NCBI GenBank assembly: GCA_013368375.1
Contig: JAACJP010000056.1
Span: forward strand, 124,001-188,000
Reading direction: 5' to 3'
DNA from: Tricholomella constricta
Lineage: Eukaryota > Basidiomycota > Agaricomycetes > Agaricales > Lyophyllaceae
DNA length: 64,000 nucleotides
A program made the position numbers and the translations under genes. The notes beneath the pieces were generated by a model that had not been told where the DNA came from, ran no database searches, and worked only from the letters and a program-made list of their open reading frames with translations. Positions 22,879-33,019 of this stretch are shown here, one piece after another (the first letter of the stretch is position 1; each line of letters starts with the position of its first letter).

Positions 22879-24385
22879 TCAATAATCGTTGTTGACCTCG
22901 GGTCTGCGTGCACCTGCACCGGTAGAGTGTCTTCGCCTAAGGCGTCTGCCACCAGCGATTGACGACCCCTTTGTCGAACCAGCAGAAGATGAGAATTTCC
23001 CTGCCAGGCTGAACAAGCGTTGAAAGAATGCGGGCTTTTTGAATGACTGAGGTGATGTCGGGGACTTTGTAGTCGATGTAGCCGTGCCGATCGATGGTTG
23101 AGGGCTGGGCGACTGTGAAGCAAGTTTGAGCCGTGTACATGCCATGATACCTCGGGCCCCGCCGGAGAAGATTGTGCCGAGGGCACGGACAACGAGTTGT
23201 TAAGAATGAGGTACTCACAATGACGTGTACCTTTTGCCCCGCAGACGGAAGAACGTAATAGGTCCCTTCCGAGTCACGGCTATTGAGCGACGAGGATGAA
23301 GAGGAGGGGCTGAGAGGGGGCGGCACCAACGACAGCGACCGCGCCCGATCATGTCCAAACCTGAAGTTATTGCTGCGCCCGCTCCACGTCCCCGCGCGCT
23401 GCTGCAGCTCCTCCTCCCGGACCTGCGCAAGCGTATGCGCGGGCGGCACCATCGACGACGGGAGGCCTGCAAGCGCATGTGCCTGTGCCTGCGCCTGCGC
23501 CTGTTGATGTGCCGAGTGCACGGGCGCGGAGTGGCTGTAGATCATCCCGTTCGGGCCCATCTGTGGCGGGTGGCTGTAAATTACGGGCGGGGCGTAGCGC
23601 GGGCGCGAGCTCATCTGCGATGGGGCGTATATGATCGCGGGCGGCTGCTTCTGCGTGTGCAGCGGCGGTGGCCGCCCTTGTGTGTATGGGTGCCATAGCT
23701 GTGGTGCGAAAGGCGGCGCTTGCGCTTGTGGCGGGGCGGAGAGTGGCGGTGGTCCTTGTGCTTGCGAGGGAGGGTGCGGGTACGGTGTCCGTGCGCGGGG
23801 CGGCATCGGGCCTGGGAGCGGGGGGGCTCCATGGGAACGGGACGTCGGCTCTGCGGACCTTGGAAGGGATTTAGAACGGGGTTGGCTTGAGGAGGAGGAC
23901 GGCACCGGAAGGGCGGGGCCGTAGGAAGGTAGTACTCGAATCTCCTCCGGAGCCAATGGGGCCTGCTCAGGGTAGTGGTCTGACCTGTGAGGGAAGGACT
24001 GAGCGAGTGGCGAGCTTGGGTGTGACCCTGACCGTCCGCGCTTCTGGGCATACGAGGTGTGAGAAGACGTCTGAGAGGTTGGAGACCTCGATACACTTTC
24101 ATCTCGTCTGCGACTTGACCTGCCGGAGCGGTGGGGCTCTGCGTTACGGGGGATCGGAACATCGGGCTGGCCATTGCCATAACGCAATATCATTCTTGGG
24201 GGAAGCGAATGCGAGCTTCCCGTGGCTGATACCGGCGAAGATGGGACCCAGTCATCAAGAGTAGAGGGAGGTACAGACGGAGAATAGAACTCTGTCTCTT
24301 CGTGAGACTGAACCCAGTAAGCTGTTCTTTCACGAGAAGACATGTATTCGCGGACAGCCTGCGAGGAAGTGGTGTACTCCGTCAT
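22879..24385 (-). CDS. Proline/serine-rich low-complexity protein (466 aa), unknown function
   Basis: Exon 1 23219-24385 (389 codons) and exon 2 22879-23112 join in phase 0 over a 106-nt intron. The protein starts MTEYTTSSQAVREYMSSRER and is rich in Pro, Ser, Gln and Ala with tracts such as AQAQAQAHAL and SPSSSSSSL. It contains a short ordered-looking segment RDSEGTYYVLPSAGQKVHVI and a C-terminal basic/aromatic part KKPAFFQRLFSLAGKF with GGRRLRRRHSTG. No membrane segment or catalytic motif is present; most of the chain should be disordered. Reading through the intron gives an alternative end (WFDKGVVNRWWQTP), but the spliced form has the more protein-like composition. Confidence 0.65.
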
Positions 24386-25467
24386 CTTGGAGTCTTACGC
24401 GGAGACTAGCTAACGCAAAGCCAGATTGCGTTGAGGGGCACAATCTAGAGCCGAAGGATAAGGCAGAATGGGTCAAAGGGGGGACTTGAGCGGTCCTGGG
24501 AGCACAAAGGTTTTATACGCCAGAAGAAGGAAGGGTTCATGAACGTGCTGTTGTGATTGGCATAATGCCGGGAATCCAGATTATCAAAGTGTGGATAAGA
24601 TCAGAACGTGTCCACCTCGAGGCCAGGGCTCGCGGCCTCGGATGTGCCCTCTTCCAAAAGTGTACCGTGAGATCTCATGCACTCGTACTTCATTGTCGTG
24701 AATAAACCTGGAGTGCTTGTTCGGTGATGCGAGTGGGTATCAATACGATCACCAAGGACGAAGACGCGGTCGCAAAGGTCTAAAAAAACCCAGTCTTTAG
24801 AGTGGGTGATGTCGATGAATGTCAACAGGAAGAAGTCAGAGTCATCAGTTTCTGAGTCACGCCAGCGCTCAAAAACACTAGTCATACGATGTCTGTACAA
24901 CACGTCTCGTAAACTTTCTACACCTATAGCTGTCCGGGCTTATGAAAGCCAGAGCACTCGACACAAATGTGCGATCGAGCTTCCAACATTCGACGAAACC
25001 TCGGTCCAGCGAATAACAATTTCCCTTCATTAAATTCTGCGCAGCCCAATTGCCCAAATTTTGTCAACAAAACTCACAGAAACCGTGAAATGAAAAACCG
25101 CAGCTGTCTTAGGAAAATATCAAGATGATATATGGACAATGAGCTGACATCACCTGGGAAACCCCGTCCCCAAAAAGCCCGTGTTGACGTTGACATGCTG
25201 CACGTCGGCCGAGCATTAAAGGCTCGGATTGGGGAAATAGATGACCCCGCATGGGCAAACTAATCTTACCTGAGAAGATGGGCCCCCTGACGGCGACTCG
25301 GTCAGTGCGGCAAATATTACGACCCCAAGGAGTTCAGTGCCCCACAAGACTTGTAGCTTAAAAGTATGTTGATACTTACATGATTCAGACCCATGATGCA
25401 TAATGTATAAAGCAGCTTCACACCAAACGCAAACTAACGAGCTTCTCCCCACGGCATTATACCACCA
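24386..25467. other. Intergenic, no gene recognised
   Basis: One open frame on the minus strand (24601-24903) lacks any recognisable motif and I do not support it as a gene. No repeat or RNA gene was noticed. Confidence 0.35.
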
Positions 25468-26192
25468 TCAAAACTGAAGGAACAAAGCGACAGTTGCAGC
25501 CGAAATTAAGAGTCCAGAGAGGAGTTGTTGGGGTGCCAGGGTATAGCCGCTGTTTGACGTATTCGTGGGGCTAGGGGCGGAAGAGGTCTTCTCAGAGGTC
25601 TGTGCGGGCTTATCACTGGGCTGCGACGCAGGTTGCGAGGGGATAGCAGTGGTGGACTCGTCCGTTTTGCCTGTAGGGGTGCTGGGCGCGGCTGTGGTTC
25701 CAATTTGTACGGCAATGCGCTCGATTGTTTCCGTCGCCGTGACGAGTTCGCCACTGAAAGTGGCCGAGCAGATGGCAAGGTCTCCGGAGAAGGAGCATTC
25801 TCTGCCAAGGGTGAACGCCCCGCCTGGGGGGACGTAGGTGAACGACATGTCGTTCGGGCCTTCGACCAAGGTTGCTGTGGATTGGGGCGAGATCAGGCTT
25901 CGGTCATTTGTATGGGCATAATAAGTCATACCAGTGCCGGGCAAGCCGCCTTCGGCCGCATCTGTGAGTACTCCTTGATGCACCGCCCACGTTGTGCGAC
26001 CTTGTTCATCAACACCCAAGATATCGGCAATGAGGGGCTGGGGATCGGCACCGGGGATGTAAAGAGAAGTCTGGGCGAACGCAGCTGCGTACACAACGTG
26101 ATCGGTCAGCGTTTCATCCAACGCGGACGACGTAGGGAAATTCGCATACACCCAGCGAAGACGGCCATGAAAGTCAGAGGAAGAGACAACAT
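25468..26192 (-). CDS. GPI-anchor-like secreted surface protein, copy A (200 aa)
   Basis: Three exons, 26150-26192, 25932-26084 and 25468-25874, join in frame. The signal peptide MLSLPLTFMAVFAGSAFA ends just before QTSLYIPGADPQPLIADILG. The conserved core continues GRTTWAVHQG, ATLVEGPNDMSFTYV and two Cys (RECSFSGDLAICSATF), then a long Ser/Thr/Pro stalk and a hydrophobic C-terminus (LLSGLLISAATVALFLQF). Signal peptide, O-glycosylation-like stalk and terminal hydrophobic tail are the usual layout of a GPI-anchored cell-wall protein. It is homologous to the protein at 33020-34026, with the same exon phases. The 57-nt second intron has no stop, so retention would add 19 residues. Function unknown. 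Confidence 0.75.
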
Positions 26193-26803
26193 CTTCAAAA
26201 TTCAGAGAGCGCGTGGTAAGAGATAGTGGAGGATTCTTTCAACTTGAGGAGTCGCACTGGTCGAGGATCGAATGCTGGAGAAACCAGGTGCTTCGCCTCA
26301 AAAAAAAGTTGGCCATCAGACGATATATTGAATTTTTCGGAGACCGACGAATGATGGTGAGCTGATGGCGATAAGAAATTTGAACTTCTCAGGGGCGACC
26401 AGCATTTTATATCAAATTTCAGAGCTGTGTGATGGAAAGCTTCGGAACGAAGGATCTCGACCTCGACAGACTTCGACCTGGACAAAACACGCGGTCAGGG
26501 GCACAGTGACAGTGTCAGAGTTGCTAGGCAACGTTCAACACGTGGCGGCCACGCGAGGAGCGATCGTTCCGATCACGAGATGCAAACTGATGCATAGTGA
26601 AGTGAACGAGAAATTCGAGATGCGCGTCAACATGACGCTGACAACCCGACTGTGGATGTCTAGCAATCTGCGGGTATAATTCAGACCTCGTTATAATCTA
26701 TTATTGAAAGACGTTACTCACAATGTGTTAAGCCTTGATTGAGCCTCGCTAAAAGTAAGTGAGTTGCATTGCGTACAAGCTTTCCTGGTACCCGCGCGTG
26801 AGG
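26193..26803. other. Upstream region of surface-protein gene A
   Basis: Non-coding stretch between gene A and the left edge of the chromovirus insertion; no exon recognised. Confidence 0.4.
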
Positions 26804-26808
26804 ACGGG

Positions 26809-27145
26809 TGGAAGGGCGCCGGCGGTGGCGCGCCTACACTAGATGGCGGTTTGGCTTAGCGGTTCACACAGTAGACAAGACAATGTTATCCTTCGTTGCG
26901 CGGGGGGAAAGTGAGCTACTGTGTTTACAAGAATCTAATATTACTGACCTTCGTTGCGCGGGGGGAAAGTGGGAGCGCAACGAAGGGCGGGGGTTTAAGT
27001 ATGTAAGGTTGAGTTTAGGGTTGGTATTAAGAAGTCGAAGTCAAGAAGGTAGGTAATGGGCGTGCGAGTGTAATAATTAATCGAAGCGTACGTTCAATGT
27101 TCCGAGGACCCGTGAGCAAGTGGTGAGCCTGGTGGCAGGCTTACA
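26809..27145 (-). repeat. 3' LTR of the chromovirus
   Basis: 337 bp, TG...CA bounded, same length and apparently same sequence as 32092-32428. Contains two direct copies of a 24-bp module (26890 and 26948, starting CCTTCGTTGCGCGGGGGGAA) and an inverted GCGCAACGAAGG (26975-26986). Confidence 0.95.
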
Positions 27146-27157
27146 CCCCTCCCCACT
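27146..27157 (-). other. Polypurine tract of the chromovirus
   Basis: In element sense the bases directly before the 3' LTR read GTGGGGAGGGG, the expected plus-strand primer position. Confidence 0.75.
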
Positions 27158-27174
27158 CAAAAATGTGGCGTCTC

Positions 27175-30100
27175 TCAGACGTCGGTGCCGTTCTCTGCTT
27201 CCCAGATGTCGAGGGCCTCGGTGTCCTCGACCATCCGTCCTGGGAGCCATTCGTCGTGGTCACGGTCATACCCAACCCAACGAACAAGGTACTGTTTGCC
27301 GCGGCCGCGACGTCGAGCATCGACAATCTTGTCGATTAGGTTCTCCTCGGTGCCGTCTTCTGTGACGACGGCGCCCGGCCTGGTGAATTCGCGGTCAGGG
27401 AAGAGTGCGGCGTCGTTGGGAGTGAAACGCTTGAGTAGACTGGCATGGAAACCCGGGTATGTTTTTGGGCTGTTGGGGAGGCGAAGTGTGTACTCGGATG
27501 CCTCGGGGAAGGCTTTCACGACGGTGTAGGGGCCATCACTTCGTGGCATGAATTTGGCCACGCGCTTCTTCCCCTTCCGCATATAATTACGGCGCCGGTG
27601 CTCAGTCGATAACATGACGAGGTCGCCTTCCTTATAGGCAATCTCCGGACCACGGTGCTCATTGGCGTGGTAAGCCTGACGGACTTTAGCAGCTAGGAGG
27701 TTGTCCTGGGCCTCCTTGACGTCGAGTTCGAGACGGGTAAGGATCTCGTGGGCGCTCAGCTCCGCCGGAGTGGCATCAGGTGTAGGAGGTGCAATGGGAG
27801 GGATGATACGTGGGGAGCGCCCAGTCTTGAGCTGGAAACCTGAAAATCCGGTGGAGGCATTCACCGTGTTCATCATGGCGAATCGCACGCGAGGCAACTT
27901 GGCGAGCCAACCACGCTGGTTGTTGTCGACGTGGTAGCGGATCGCCTGATTGAGTGTCTTGTTGGTCCTCTCGCTAGCGCCATCTGTCTGTGGGTGATAC
28001 GCGGTGGACATCTTAAGTTTAACACCCGTGAGTTTGTGTAGGGCGGCCCAAAGTTCAGCAGTGAAGAGGGCATCACGGTCGCTCACGATGTGGAGCATCA
28101 ACCCATTCTCGCAATACCATTCGTCAAAAAGGATGACCGCGATCTCAGCCGCGGTCATGGTGGAGTGGACCCCTGCAAGGCGTATATCTGCGCCTAAGAG
28201 ATCGGTCATGGTCAAGATTGTGTCTTTACCGTCTTCCTCAGGCAAAGGCCCAACAAAATCCAGAGCGACGGTGTCGAAACGTGCGTCGGGTACTGGAAGA
28301 GGGTGCAGAGGCCCCGTCGGTTTTGACGTGCGACTTTTATTTCGCTGGCAGGGTGAACAAGAGGGAATGTAGGCTTCCTCGAGGTCCCGACGCATGTTCG
28401 GCCAATAGTAGGAGCCGCGTAGCGCCTCGTAACTCTTGTCAAATCTGAAATGCCCCAGCGTGTCGTGTGCGAGGTTGTAGAGGAGTTCACGAACTCGTGG
28501 AACCTTAGGGATGAGGAGTCGGCGTCCTACGTACAATAATCCATTCTCCTCACGCGCGCCAGCGATGCTGCCGGCGTTGATGCCTTGGCGGAGCTGTTGG
28601 GCAAAGTTGTCGGCTTCGTAGCCCGCCAGGATTTCCTCCAGGAGTTCCTTATCTGCAGAGATGTCCAGGGTTGCGAGTCCTGCAGTTTTGCGTTGAGGAT
28701 GGCGGGTCCAGGCTAGCGCGCAGGCTGCGAACATTGCACTTGGTGTTTCGTCTGGCATACGGGATAGGGCATCCGCCGCAGTGTTATCTTCGCCACGTAT
28801 GTAGATAATGGTATAATCGAAGTCAGCGAGATACTGGGACCACCTCATCTGGCGGCGCGACATCTCCTTCTGGGACTGGAAATACTCCAAAGTGCGGTGA
28901 TCTGTATAGATATCAAACTTGATCCCCAGGAGGCTTGTTCTCCACTTCTTCAAGGCCTTCACGATTGCTAGGAGTTCCTTCTCGTGGACCGGGTAATTTT
29001 TCTCTGCATCGTTGAGCTGGTAAGAGTCGAAAGCAACTGGACGAGCCTTCTCCCAAGTCTCTCCAAAGCTCAAGATGGCTCCCGTGCGGCGTTCACTGGC
29101 ATCGGTGGTGACGAAAACCTTGCGGGTGGGATCATCGTAATCGATGACGGTGAGGCAGTCTGTGCTGGTGACGATAGCTTTGATAGCATCGAAGGCCTTT
29201 TGGTGTTCCTTCGTCCAAGGCGGGAAATCCTTGTCGCATTCCTTCGAGGTGAGGGGCGTCAGGACGCTCGTGTGTTCAGCGAGCGCTGGTAGGAATGCCG
29301 AGAGGTAACGAGTGAGACCCAGGAACCCGCGGACATTGGTGGCAGTCTTGGGTTGAGGCCAGCGTAGAACTCGATCGACCTTGTGGGGGTCGGCTGAGAT
29401 GCCTTCGCCCGAGATCCGGTGTCCCAGGAAGGAAATCTCTGTTGCGAAGAGAATGGTCTTGGTGAGGTTACAGTAGAGGCCTGCAGCGCGAAGCGCTTCG
29501 AGGACCTTGGTGGTGTTCATCTCATGCTCCTCGATCGACGAGGACCAGATCACTATATCATCGAGGTACACATGGCATATTTTACCAATGTGCTCCCGTA
29601 GCGCATCCATCATCCGACGCTGGTGTGTGGCGGGGGCGTTGCAGCCACCCATTGGCATGACCGTCCATTCGTAAAGGCCCCAAGGTGTGCGGACTGCAGT
29701 TAGATGTATGTCGTCGGGATGCATTCGTGTCTGGAAGAACGAGTTCGTCATATCTATCTTTCCGAACACCTTCCCGCGTCCACACGCCGCGAGTATGTCG
29801 TCTATTCGAGTCAACGGGAAATTATCGCGAACAGTGTTGGCGTTCAGCTCACGATAATCATTCACCCAGCGTGGAGGCACCGTTAAGTCGGGTATCCCGT
29901 TCTTGTATTTGGGAACGCAAAACGCTGGGGAGGCATGTTCGGAGGATGAGGGTCTAATACGCCCAGCGGCGAGGTGTTCATCAACGAGTTTCTTCCAGGG
30001 TTCATGGAATTTCTTCGGGGCGGAATACCCCCGTCCTTTGACGACAAGGTTGGGGTCTCGGAGTCGGATGCGGTGGTAGATTTGAGCCGGGAGGTCTTCG

Positions 30101-31755
30101 ACAGTATCCGGGAGGCGCACCGGGAAACGGTCACTGTAGCGTTCCTTGAACTCTTTATCCTTCCGATCAAGTAATTCGACAAAGGAGAGCGTCTCGATGC
30201 GTTCTCGGACAGCAGCCATGATAGGTGCAGGGAGAAGATATCCCGCAAGTGCCGGTTCTGAGGGTGTTCCCGTGGCGGCGGCGAGACGTCGTTCTTTCTT
30301 GGGTGTTGGAGGTGGCGTAACGCGTTCTGGGGTACAGATGCGTGGAGGTGAAGTTGGTGGATTCATGAGATCATAACCAGTACGTTCATCAACGGCAGTA
30401 CGCTTCAAGGGATGGATCACGAGATGGCAAGATGAAAGAAATGGCATTCCCAAGATAAGAGGCACAGGTAAATCGTCATAAACTTTAGCCTTGAAGCTCC
30501 CCGATCTCCATACACCTCTGCCCGACGTGAGTTCCAATTTGACATATTCGGTGCAGGTGAGCGGCGTGGACGACAGCGACGAGAGGTTGTCTTCCTCTTT
30601 GGGCAGGGGTCGGCATCGGAGACCGAGCTGGTCGACGAGCGATCTGCTAATCACTGTGGAGGGACAACCGATGTCAAGCAGAGCGGGGACAGGAATGGGA
30701 AAATCGGAGATGTTGGGCCCGGAGGCGTCAAGGGTGGCGACGAGATGGGGAATGGTGAAGGGAGAGCCGACGTACGAATCAGTTTCGTTGTCAAGATTAT
30801 CCGCCACAGTTTTGACCTGGGCAGTGACGGCGGCGGCAGCCGTGGCACGCGCAGCCTGAGTGCTGTGCTTGGGTTTCGCGGCATTGGCCATGTCTAGAGT
30901 GAGCTCGACGTATGTGGCGGCGTCGGGCCAAGCATTGGCAGCGGTGAGAGGGCAGTTCGGGGTGCGATGTCCGGCATAAAATTTACGACACCTAGAACAT
31001 CCGTCGTGGTCAGCGAGTAGGCGCTTCTCGGAGTCAGTGAGCTTAGGGAGGTAGCGACGGGTGCCGTCGTTGCTATTGGAGTTGCCTTTAGACGAGCGTG
31101 GCTGGGGGTCGGTGATGCGACTGAGGAGGTCCTTCTTTTCGGAGCGGCGGGCGGCGCGCGAGGCGGCATTGGCGTCAATGAGACGCTGGGTGCGTGCGTC
31201 CTCGGCCTTGATGCGGTCGTCGCGTTCTTTGACCTCCAGCGTCCAAGAGTCGAGCTTCGTCGAAAGAACGGGCTCGTTGAGAATGTTGAGCTTGAGCTCC
31301 GGGTTGAGGTTCGCCTCGAGCTGGACCTTCAATCCGTCGCTGGTGAGGGCGTGGGCAGGCGAAGAGGTGGTCAGGATGGCGTTGAGGTTTTCGAGTTCGA
31401 TTTTCCAATCGATGAAAGCGCGGGTACCTTGCTTCGAGGAGATGATCGTGTCCCGGAGCTTGTGCGCCCAATTCTTCTCCAGAACGAGAGCGGCAAGCTC
31501 GTCGAGATAGCCCTGAAGAGAAAGCGCATCGATGCGCGCCTGTCCAGCCTGGTACCACGCGACGAGGCGAGGTTCGAGCATGGCTTCGGCCACGAAGCTG
31601 ACGATCTCCGAGTCCGACTTGCCCGCATGTTTCTTGTAGCGTTTACACGCGAGGGCCCACGACTGGAGGACGAGGGGAGTGATTTTTCCGGCCGTGAGGA
31701 CCGGGCAGTCTTTCATTTTGGCGGTGCGGACTTCGGCGAGTTGGTTGGACTCCAT
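27175..31755 (-). CDS. Chromovirus Gag-Pol polyprotein (single ORF, 1,526 aa from first ATG)
   Basis: Gag occupies about the first 300 residues and ends in a zinc-knuckle variant CSRCRKFYAGHRTPNC. Protease follows with ALLDIGCPSTVISRSL (DIG in place of the usual D-S/T-G). Reverse transcriptase shows VFGKIDMTNSFFQ and CHVYLDDIVIW; RNase H shows VTTDASERRTGAIL, HEKELLAIVKALKKW and TDHRTLEYF; integrase has the HHCC finger (HDTLGHF...CSPCQRNK) and the D-D-E residues (VALDFVGPLP, VSDRDALF, TDGASERTNKTL). The C-terminus is a chromodomain (KQYLVRWVGYDRDHDEWLP). The frame is open 45 codons upstream of the first ATG (31755), so a non-AUG start is possible. No stop or frameshift is seen, which fits a potentially functional copy. 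Confidence 0.95.
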   Translation of the reverse strand: MESNQLAEVRTAKMKDCPVLTAGKITPLVLQSWALACKRYKKHAGKSDSEIVSFVAEAMLEPRLVAWYQAGQARIDALSLQGYLDELAALVLEKNWAHKLRDTIISSKQGTRAFIDWKIELENLNAILTTSSPAHALTSDGLKVQLEANLNPELKLNILNEPVLSTKLDSWTLEVKERDDRIKAEDARTQRLIDANAASRAARRSEKKDLLSRITDPQPRSSKGNSNSNDGTRRYLPKLTDSEKRLLADHDGCSRCRKFYAGHRTPNCPLTAANAWPDAATYVELTLDMANAAKPKHSTQAARATAAAAVTAQVKTVADNLDNETDSYVGSPFTIPHLVATLDASGPNISDFPIPVPALLDIGCPSTVISRSLVDQLGLRCRPLPKEEDNLSSLSSTPLTCTEYVKLELTSGRGVWRSGSFKAKVYDDLPVPLILGMPFLSSCHLVIHPLKRTAVDERTGYDLMNPPTSPPRICTPERVTPPPTPKKERRLAAATGTPSEPALAGYLLPAPIMAAVRERIETLSFVELLDRKDKEFKERYSDRFPVRLPDTVEDLPAQIYHRIRLRDPNLVVKGRGYSAPKKFHEPWKKLVDEHLAAGRIRPSSSEHASPAFCVPKYKNGIPDLTVPPRWVNDYRELNANTVRDNFPLTRIDDILAACGRGKVFGKIDMTNSFFQTRMHPDDIHLTAVRTPWGLYEWTVMPMGGCNAPATHQRRMMDALREHIGKICHVYLDDIVIWSSSIEEHEMNTTKVLEALRAAGLYCNLTKTILFATEISFLGHRISGEGISADPHKVDRVLRWPQPKTATNVRGFLGLTRYLSAFLPALAEHTSVLTPLTSKECDKDFPPWTKEHQKAFDAIKAIVTSTDCLTVIDYDDPTRKVFVTTDASERRTGAILSFGETWEKARPVAFDSYQLNDAEKNYPVHEKELLAIVKALKKWRTSLLGIKFDIYTDHRTLEYFQSQKEMSRRQMRWSQYLADFDYTIIYIRGEDNTAADALSRMPDETPSAMFAACALAWTRHPQRKTAGLATLDISADKELLEEILAGYEADNFAQQLRQGINAGSIAGAREENGLLYVGRRLLIPKVPRVRELLYNLAHDTLGHFRFDKSYEALRGSYYWPNMRRDLEEAYIPSCSPCQRNKSRTSKPTGPLHPLPVPDARFDTVALDFVGPLPEEDGKDTILTMTDLLGADIRLAGVHSTMTAAEIAVILFDEWYCENGLMLHIVSDRDALFTAELWAALHKLTGVKLKMSTAYHPQTDGASERTNKTLNQAIRYHVDNNQRGWLAKLPRVRFAMMNTVNASTGFSGFQLKTGRSPRIIPPIAPPTPDATPAELSAHEILTRLELDVKEAQDNLLAAKVRQAYHANEHRGPEIAYKEGDLVMLSTEHRRRNYMRKGKKRVAKFMPRSDGPYTVVKAFPEASEYTLRLPNSPKTYPGFHASLLKRFTPNDAALFPDREFTRPGAVVTEDGTEENLIDKIVDARRRGRGKQYLVRWVGYDRDHDEWLPGRMVEDTEALDIWEAENGTDV

Positions 31756-32067
31756 GGCGTGCGCGCGAGTTGATGTGGACAGGGATGATGTAGGCAGGGG
31801 TGATGTGGGCAGGGACGATGTAAGCAGGGGTGATCGGACAGGGTATCCCGAGTGGTCAGAATCGGTATCAGTCTCGCTGTCAGGTGGCAAGATGTTCGCG
31901 CGCGGGGCTACGAGAGGTGAGCCGGCGTTCGAGCCCGAAGGTTCTCGTGTAGCCGCGGTAGTCGGTAGACCGGGGACTAGCGGGTAGGCTGCAGGGTTAG
32001 CCTTCCGCGCCGATCGGGTGAGCAGAGGGGTAGGGGTGGTTGGCCTGCGAGACAGCGTGGCCTAGAC

Positions 32068-32081
32068 AACATTGTCTTGTC
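32068..32081 (-). other. Self-priming primer-binding site
   Basis: In element sense the sequence GACAAGACAATGTT starts ten bases after the 5' LTR, behind a T-run. It is the exact reverse complement of 14 nt inside the LTR itself (32157-32170; also 26874-26887). Elements of the Tf1/sushi group prime minus-strand synthesis with the 5' end of their own RNA; this match is the expected signature, and no tRNA-type TGG start is seen here. Confidence 0.75.
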
Positions 32082-32091
32082 AAAAAAAAAG

Positions 32092-32428
32092 TGGAAGGGC
32101 GCCGGCGGTGGCGCGCCTACACTAGATGGCGGTTTGGCTTAGCGGTTCACACAGTAGACAAGACAATGTTATCCTTCGTTGCGCGGGGGGAAAGTGAGCT
32201 ACTGTGTTTACAAGAATCTAATATTACTGACCTTCGTTGCGCGGGGGGAAAGTGGGAGCGCAACGAAGGGCGGGGGTTTAAGTATGTAAGGTTGAGTTTA
32301 GGGTTGGTATTAAGAAGTCGAAGTCAAGAAGGTAGGTAATGGGCGTGCGAGTGTAATAATTAATCGAAGCGTACGTTCAATGTTCCGAGGACCCGTGAGC
32401 AAGTGGTGAGCCTGGTGGCAGGCTTACA
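32092..32428 (-). repeat. 5' LTR of the chromovirus
   Basis: 337 bp, TG...CA bounded. The self-complementary 14-mer at 32157-32170 suggests transcription starts near 32170, leaving about 258 nt of U3 and about 79 nt of R-U5. Confidence 0.95.
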
Positions 32429-32433
32429 ACGGG

Positions 32434-33019
32434 CGGGAGATTCATACAACTCATCTTGCATCCACTGGTAAACGAGGGGGGTAAAAAGAGAGTAGAAGCT
32501 AGCTTATTAACCACTGAAGAGCATCCGTAAGCAAGCACTAGGGCTGGACATCCATGGTAAAGCAGTAGTAGCGCAGCTCCGCCTCAGGAACGAAACTCGC
32601 ACTAGGGTTGGGGGGTATCCCTTCCATCTGCCAAAAAAAAGGAATGTCAGATACGTTCCTCGACCCCAGGTATCGAGTTACGGCACGCCACACCACACAG
32701 CGATTTTTTTAAGTCCCAGCCCAAGAACCTGGAAAGGTAATATTGATTCGAATTGAATTGAGGGCGCGAAAGCCTTGTTGAAAGAATCGACTTCGCAGTC
32801 GTGTTGGCCCCGAGTTGCGCTTCGCGTGGACAAGCTTTGAAGCATGGGAAGACATTCAAAGACGTTCAAAGGACTTGGCGTCTTTGAATGGGGCTTGACG
32901 TAAAGTGTCCATGTGTAAATGGAAGAACGTTTAGGAAGGAGCCGCCGGTCGACCCCCTGTGAATGTCGATGACGACGGATCTTGACAGGAAGGGAAGGGG
33001 GAAGGGGCAAAGTAGATTG
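32434..33019. other. Downstream region of surface-protein gene B
   Basis: Non-coding between the chromovirus target duplication and the stop of gene B. No exon recognised. Confidence 0.4.

Larger units (their letters stand above)
26809..32428 (-). mobile_element. Complete Ty3/gypsy chromovirus LTR retrotransposon (5,620 bp)
   Basis: Two 337-bp LTRs (26809-27145 and 32092-32428) that look identical by eye, each with TG...CA ends, flank one polyprotein reading leftward. The 5-bp target duplication ACGGG is exact (26804-26808 and 32429-32433). A purine-rich tract lies directly inside the 3' LTR and a self-priming sequence lies just inside the 5' LTR. A C-terminal chromodomain places it in the chromoviruses, and the self-priming site fits the Tf1/sushi type. 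All hallmarks are intact, so insertion was recent and the copy may be competent. It lies between two paralogous surface-protein genes that share its orientation. Confidence 0.95.

Noticed and set aside
23367..24180. Several long open frames inside the proline-rich gene on both strands
   Set aside because: They arise from the GC-rich low-complexity sequence; only the minus-strand frame with conserved splice junction was kept.
24601..24903. 100-codon minus-strand open frame with acidic and aromatic residues
   Set aside because: No recognisable motif, no start context or splice partner, and it is isolated; insufficient support for a gene.
30491..31987. Plus-strand open frames across the chromovirus Gag region
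   Set aside because: Antisense shadows of the single Gag-Pol frame; no retroelement-type antisense gene features.
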